A DNA stretch of 64,000 nucleotides, from NCBI RefSeq assembly GCF_012295615.1, contig NZ_CP051183.1, forward strand, positions 1,887,001 through 1,951,000, written 5' to 3'. The position numbers and the translations under genes are program-made. Below, in pieces: positions 60,734 to 64,000 of the stretch. The stretch comes from Bermanella marisrubri. GTDB lineage: Bacteria > Pseudomonadota > Gammaproteobacteria > Pseudomonadales > Oceanobacteraceae. Each line of letters starts with the position of its first letter. Position 1 is the stretch's first letter. Under the pieces are notes generated by a model, which saw only the letters and a program-made list of their open reading frames with translations, had not been told where the DNA came from and searched no databases.

Positions 60734-61636
60734 ATGGACACACAATCGTTACAAGCTTTCATTGCCGTCGCAGAGACTGAGTCATTCAGCCAAGCCGCTC
60801 ACCGCCTTCATTTAACACAACCTGCGGTCAGCAAGCGTATCGCCATGTTAGAGGACACTCTAGACTGCCAATTGTTCGATCGCCTGCCACGCAAAGCCAC
60901 CCTCACACCTGCGGGTGAAGCGCTCATGCCAAAAGCCAAGCATATTGTCAGCGAGCTTTTAGAAATCAAAACTGAACTAGCGAGCCTCAGTGGTGACGTT
61001 AGTGGTACATTACGTATCGGAACAAGTCATCATATAGGGCTACATCATTTGCCTCATATTTTACGCAAGTTCCACAGCACCTACCCGCAGGTCAAACTCG
61101 CTATGCAATTCCTAGGATCCGAAGCTGCATGTGAAGCCCTAGCGAATGGCGAGCTGGATATAGCGTTTGCGACCTTACCCCTAGAGCAAGATCCCAAGCT
61201 TGATATGCAGGCTATATGGCGAGACCCACTAACTTTTGTCTGCTCTCATACTCACCCACTGTCAAAGCAAAAGAACATCCATTTGAAGGATCTGACTCAA
61301 CACGAGGCAATTTTGCCAGAACCCAATACAGTTACCTTTGAAATCATCGAAGCAGCATTTAAAAAAGAAAAGCTAAGCCTGCAAGCAGCTCTCCCTAGCC
61401 GTTATCGTGAAACCATTAGTATGATGTCAAGCTATATGGAAACCATCAAAATGATGGCCAGCGTTGGCTTGGGCTGGGCCGTACTGCCCGATCATATGGC
61501 TCAGGATAAAGACCTAATCAGACTAAACCTTGGCATCCATCCCTACAGAAATCTTGGCGTTCTTCAGCGCAAAGGAAAAACCCTAGGCTCCGCGGGAAAA
61601 GCCTTCTTAGCCATTCTGCCCAATCATGGCCAATAG
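60734..61636 (+). CDS. LysR-family transcriptional regulator
   Basis: A 300-residue LTTR. The N-terminal winged helix-turn-helix has SFSQAAHRLHLTQPAVSKRI (about 17-36). The effector domain starts near 90 with LRIGTSHHIGLHHLP. A LysR gene divergent from leuC is also found in Pseudomonas, where the ligand is not firmly established. Regulation of the leu operon is a reasonable inference. Confidence 0.9.
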   Translation: MDTQSLQAFIAVAETESFSQAAHRLHLTQPAVSKRIAMLEDTLDCQLFDRLPRKATLTPAGEALMPKAKHIVSELLEIKTELASLSGDVSGTLRIGTSHHIGLHHLPHILRKFHSTYPQVKLAMQFLGSEAACEALANGELDIAFATLPLEQDPKLDMQAIWRDPLTFVCSHTHPLSKQKNIHLKDLTQHEAILPEPNTVTFEIIEAAFKKEKLSLQAALPSRYRETISMMSSYMETIKMMASVGLGWAVLPDHMAQDKDLIRLNLGIHPYRNLGVLQRKGKTLGSAGKAFLAILPNHGQ

Positions 61637-61724
61637 CTTAAAATAACAAGGCATGATTGATATAAAACAAGTTGAAAAAGCAATAAAGGACTAGACTGAA
61701 AGAAATAAAGACAGGAGGTGCAAC

Positions 61725-62648
61725 ATGCTCGCCATTAAAAACGTGCTACTGCTACTGGATCAAGAGCTCGACAACCAAATAGCCATTCAGCGAGCCTTAC
61801 AGCTGTGCAAAGAACAGGATGCAAAGCTGCATGTCACCTCCTATGTTTATAATCACGCATGTGAGGAAGGCTCACTCAATGACCTAGATATGCGTCATAA
61901 ATTAAAAGAAATGCTCTTAGAGCGCTCGCATTCGTGGGCTAAGACGGTCCTTAAAGATGCCTATGCACCAAAGGACATTCCACTATCAATATGCTGGTGT
62001 AACCATGCTTATCAAGCTGTTATAGAAAACAGCAAACAAACCAGCTTTGACCTCGTCATAAAGGCAGCAGCTCGACATCACAGCATTGTAGATCGTGTCA
62101 TGCAGCACCAAGACTGGAACCTACTAAAACACTGCCCAGCTCCAGTTCTACTTGTAAAAAACAAACACGCATGGGAATCACGCAATATCATTGCAGCCGT
62201 GGATGCCACATCAATGGACGACGCGCACAAGCAAATTAACGAGCATATTTTTGAATTCTCTGAATTACTCAACAAGGACAACTTGTACAAAGTGCATCTC
62301 GTTAATAGCTACCCAATCATGAGCATGGCGCTGGCGAGTCTTCCGGACACCCCCATTCCCGAAGACTTACAACAATATGTGCTTGAACAACATGAAGAGG
62401 CAAGCCGCGAATTAGCTGAAAAATACAATATCGCAAACGATTTAATACACATCCGCGAGGGAGAAGCAGAGGAAGTCATCATCCAGCTAACGCAAGAAAC
62501 CGATGCCGACGTTGTATTAATTGGCTTATTAGCGGAAGCCGACTTTCAAAGTGTTATTCTAGGCAGCACACTGGAACACGTGCTTGATAATACCAGCAGT
62601 GACGTTTTAGGTATTAAGCCACAAGATGGTGTGGCTGAAGACTATTAA
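61725..62648 (+). CDS. Tandem UspA universal stress protein (UspE-like)
   Basis: A 307-residue protein of two UspA domains (about 1-147 and 155-300), as in UspE. The first ends CPAPVLLVKNK; the second has DADVVLIGLLAEADFQS and GSTLEHVLDNTSSDVLGI, close to the ATP-binding G-2x-G-9x-G(S/T) region but divergent. A strong GGAGGTG precedes ATG. Confidence 0.88.
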   Translation: MLAIKNVLLLLDQELDNQIAIQRALQLCKEQDAKLHVTSYVYNHACEEGSLNDLDMRHKLKEMLLERSHSWAKTVLKDAYAPKDIPLSICWCNHAYQAVIENSKQTSFDLVIKAAARHHSIVDRVMQHQDWNLLKHCPAPVLLVKNKHAWESRNIIAAVDATSMDDAHKQINEHIFEFSELLNKDNLYKVHLVNSYPIMSMALASLPDTPIPEDLQQYVLEQHEEASRELAEKYNIANDLIHIREGEAEEVIIQLTQETDADVVLIGLLAEADFQSVILGSTLEHVLDNTSSDVLGIKPQDGVAEDY

Positions 62649-62660
62649 TACTGAAAAAGC

Positions 62661-62736
62661 ATTGCAAAAAAGAATGCAATGGATCCCCGATCAAGGCGTG
62701 TCGGGGATGACGGAGTATGTTGAGCGACATACTCCG
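62661..62736. repeat. Array of three adjacent hairpins in a convergent gap
   Basis: Three inverted repeats follow each other: ATTGC/GCAAT (62661-62680), ATCCCCGA/TCGGGGAT (62683-62708) and CGGAGTATGT/ACATACTCCG (62711-62736). The middle hairpin plus GACGG resembles a dispersed palindromic repeat known from many proteobacterial genomes. It lies between convergent uspE-like and lipoprotein genes, where it may also terminate transcription. Confidence 0.6.
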
Positions 62737-62801
62737 CAACCCACCGATAATACCTCTTGTGCCTATTACCTTTTTCTATTTTACAAGCTTAACTGCACTT
62801 C

Positions 62802-63890
62802 TTAATAAAGCTTAGTAAAATAGAAACCAGTCTGTGTCGCCGAGGTCTCATTGCCAAACTGATCTTCGTATTCCAACCAACTGATATGAGCACCAATTGC
62901 CGCACCCATCTCTCCTCGAATCTCCACAAACAGTTTTGGCCCAAATGTAGATTCAAACTCATAGGTCACATCTGGCGTTTCATATTCGTGAGCAAAACGT
63001 GACGTGATACCAAAACCCAAACTACTTACCTGGTTGGATTCCACCCAAAGCAACTCCGCCTTTGCATATATCTGGCGATGCGTACCACTATCGCTCAACT
63101 GGTAATAGCTACCGCCCAATGATGCTCGAATCGTGCTAGATGGACGGCCATAAACAGGAAGTGCATAACCATAATCAAGCTCTGGACCAGCACCAAGACT
63201 CAAGTTTGGTGTGAAGTCGCCCGCCTCTACCAGCACTTCCTTACTCCGAGCATAGCCGAGCTGCCAAAAAGGACCTTTCATTCTCTCAAATGGCTGGCTA
63301 AAACCTTTCTCAGGAGTAAGCAACTCTAACTTGCCAGCGGGCAAGTATTCTGCCGGTTCAACTTCATTGAATGGGCTCACACTATAACTCCAAGAAGCAC
63401 CACTATGCTTGGTCGAGTAAGAAGCCTCTTGACCATAAAGCTTTGGCTCTGTTCGAATCACAAGATACGCGGCCTTCTCACTCAAAGTAAGAGGAACCGC
63501 AGCATAACGGCCCTCCGAACTCAGCTGGGTGAATCGCAACTGCGGCTTGATAATTTCATAGGTTTCTTTGTTGCGATCCTGTAACTCAATCACCGGATAA
63601 AAATAACCAGCATGCTGGCCGGAGCCACTCAATAAATAGGTTCTCAACTGCAGAATCAGAGTGCCACGACGTGGTGGCAAAGCATAGGCCTGATAAAAAC
63701 TTCGACTACCATCAATATTAATTACTTTCTCAGTGATACCGGGATCATCCTGCATTCCTAAAGGAAGGTCTTCATACTGATACTCATCATGCGGTTGCGC
63801 ACGATCCAAACTTGTCATTTGATCCATATAGGAAACGGAAGAACAGCCACTAACAATAGCCAGGAATACCAACACAAATAAAAAACGCAT
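62802..63890 (-). CDS. Lipoprotein with MalM-like N-terminal and beta-rich C-terminal part
   Basis: A 362-residue protein with a lipobox VSGC (Cys about 16). Residues about 60-175 (SRSFYQAYALPPRRGTLILQ then FYPVIELQD) resemble the MalM-type periplasmic domain. From about 210 on there are alternating strands (TIRASLGGSYYQLS, QIYAKAELLWVESN, GAAIGAHISWLEYED) ending YFTKLY, like a small outer-membrane barrel. Function unknown; the domain readings are pattern-based. Confidence 0.6.
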   Translation of the reverse strand: MRFLFVLVFLAIVSGCSSVSYMDQMTSLDRAQPHDEYQYEDLPLGMQDDPGITEKVINIDGSRSFYQAYALPPRRGTLILQLRTYLLSGSGQHAGYFYPVIELQDRNKETYEIIKPQLRFTQLSSEGRYAAVPLTLSEKAAYLVIRTEPKLYGQEASYSTKHSGASWSYSVSPFNEVEPAEYLPAGKLELLTPEKGFSQPFERMKGPFWQLGYARSKEVLVEAGDFTPNLSLGAGPELDYGYALPVYGRPSSTIRASLGGSYYQLSDSGTHRQIYAKAELLWVESNQVSSLGFGITSRFAHEYETPDVTYEFESTFGPKLFVEIRGEMGAAIGAHISWLEYEDQFGNETSATQTGFYFTKLY

Positions 63891-63918
63891 GAACTAAAAA
63901 ACTTCCTTTATAAATTAT

Positions 63919-64000
63919 TTACGCGACTTCATAAGATTAATAGGCGCAACATCGTTTTGATGTTCAAAGCGAGCCATAATCGCCGCAATTTGATCTTGCC
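63919..64000 (-). CDS. C-terminal end of an unidentified gene
   Basis: The minus strand is open from the window edge to TAA at 63919-63921, giving about 26 residues: QDQIAAIMARFEHQNDV, then APINLMKSRK. It lies 28 bases upstream of the lipoprotein start and is probably in the same operon. Too short to identify. Confidence 0.45.

Overview
The window looks like chromosome of a marine, Gram-negative gammaproteobacterium of the Oceanospirillales/Pseudomonadales kind. The evidence is a complete rnfABCDGE operon followed by nth, a fimV-truA-trpF-folC-SPOR-cvpA-purF-metZ block in an order close to that of Pseudomonas, leuCDB-asd, a trimeric porin, and moderate base composition. The genus cannot be fixed from the sequence alone. 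Most of the window is ordinary core genome. I found no CRISPR array, prophage, transposase or intact integron, and nothing I would call a clearly new defence or mobile system.

Layout. 1-6.2 kb: a partial LysE-type exporter, dcd, tmcA, mrp and metG (nucleotide and tRNA metabolism). 6.3-13.3 kb: a small lipoprotein and the Rnf electron-transport operon with nth. 13.4-16.7 kb: gloA, then a pterin/zinc-flavoured group of folE2, a two-domain QueD-like protein, hisI and a small basic protein. 16.7-19.7 kb: a Cys-rich metal permease, a porin and a PstS-like binding protein. 19.7-23.5 kb: methionine synthase encoded as two separate genes. 23.6-27.2 kb: an AraC regulator divergent from a Baeyer-Villiger monooxygenase and an esterase, a likely ketone-degradation module.

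27.2-30.8 kb is the only clearly accessory stretch. It holds a decayed epoxide-hydrolase-like pseudogene, a SEC-C protein, three small unknown membrane or secreted proteins, and a fourth small membrane reading frame broken by an in-frame TGA, all next to tRNA-Ser(GGA). 30.8-35.8 kb: a nitroreductase and a signalling group (MASE2 class III adenylate cyclase, thioredoxin-like protein, double-GAF HD-GYP protein). 35.8-40.7 kb: a moxR-DUF58-tgpA operon with an ArsM-like methyltransferase coupled to its end.

40.7-49.4 kb: metZ-purF-cvpA-SPOR-folC-trpA-trpB-trpF-truA, all on the minus strand, without the accD that Pseudomonas carries in this block. 49.5-61.6 kb: fimV, ybiT and a MscS channel lying between fimV and asd, then asd-leuB-leuD-leuC with a divergent LysR regulator. 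61.7-64 kb: a tandem UspA protein, a multi-hairpin intergenic repeat, a lipoprotein of unusual architecture and the end of an unidentified gene.

The points most worth a second look are the true two-gene methionine synthase with its Shine-Dalgarno inside the upstream gene, the coupling of arsM to a transglutaminase operon, the folE2/QueD-like/hisI/metal-permease neighbourhood, the signalling cluster with a degenerate GYP motif, and the broken small genes beside tRNA-Ser.
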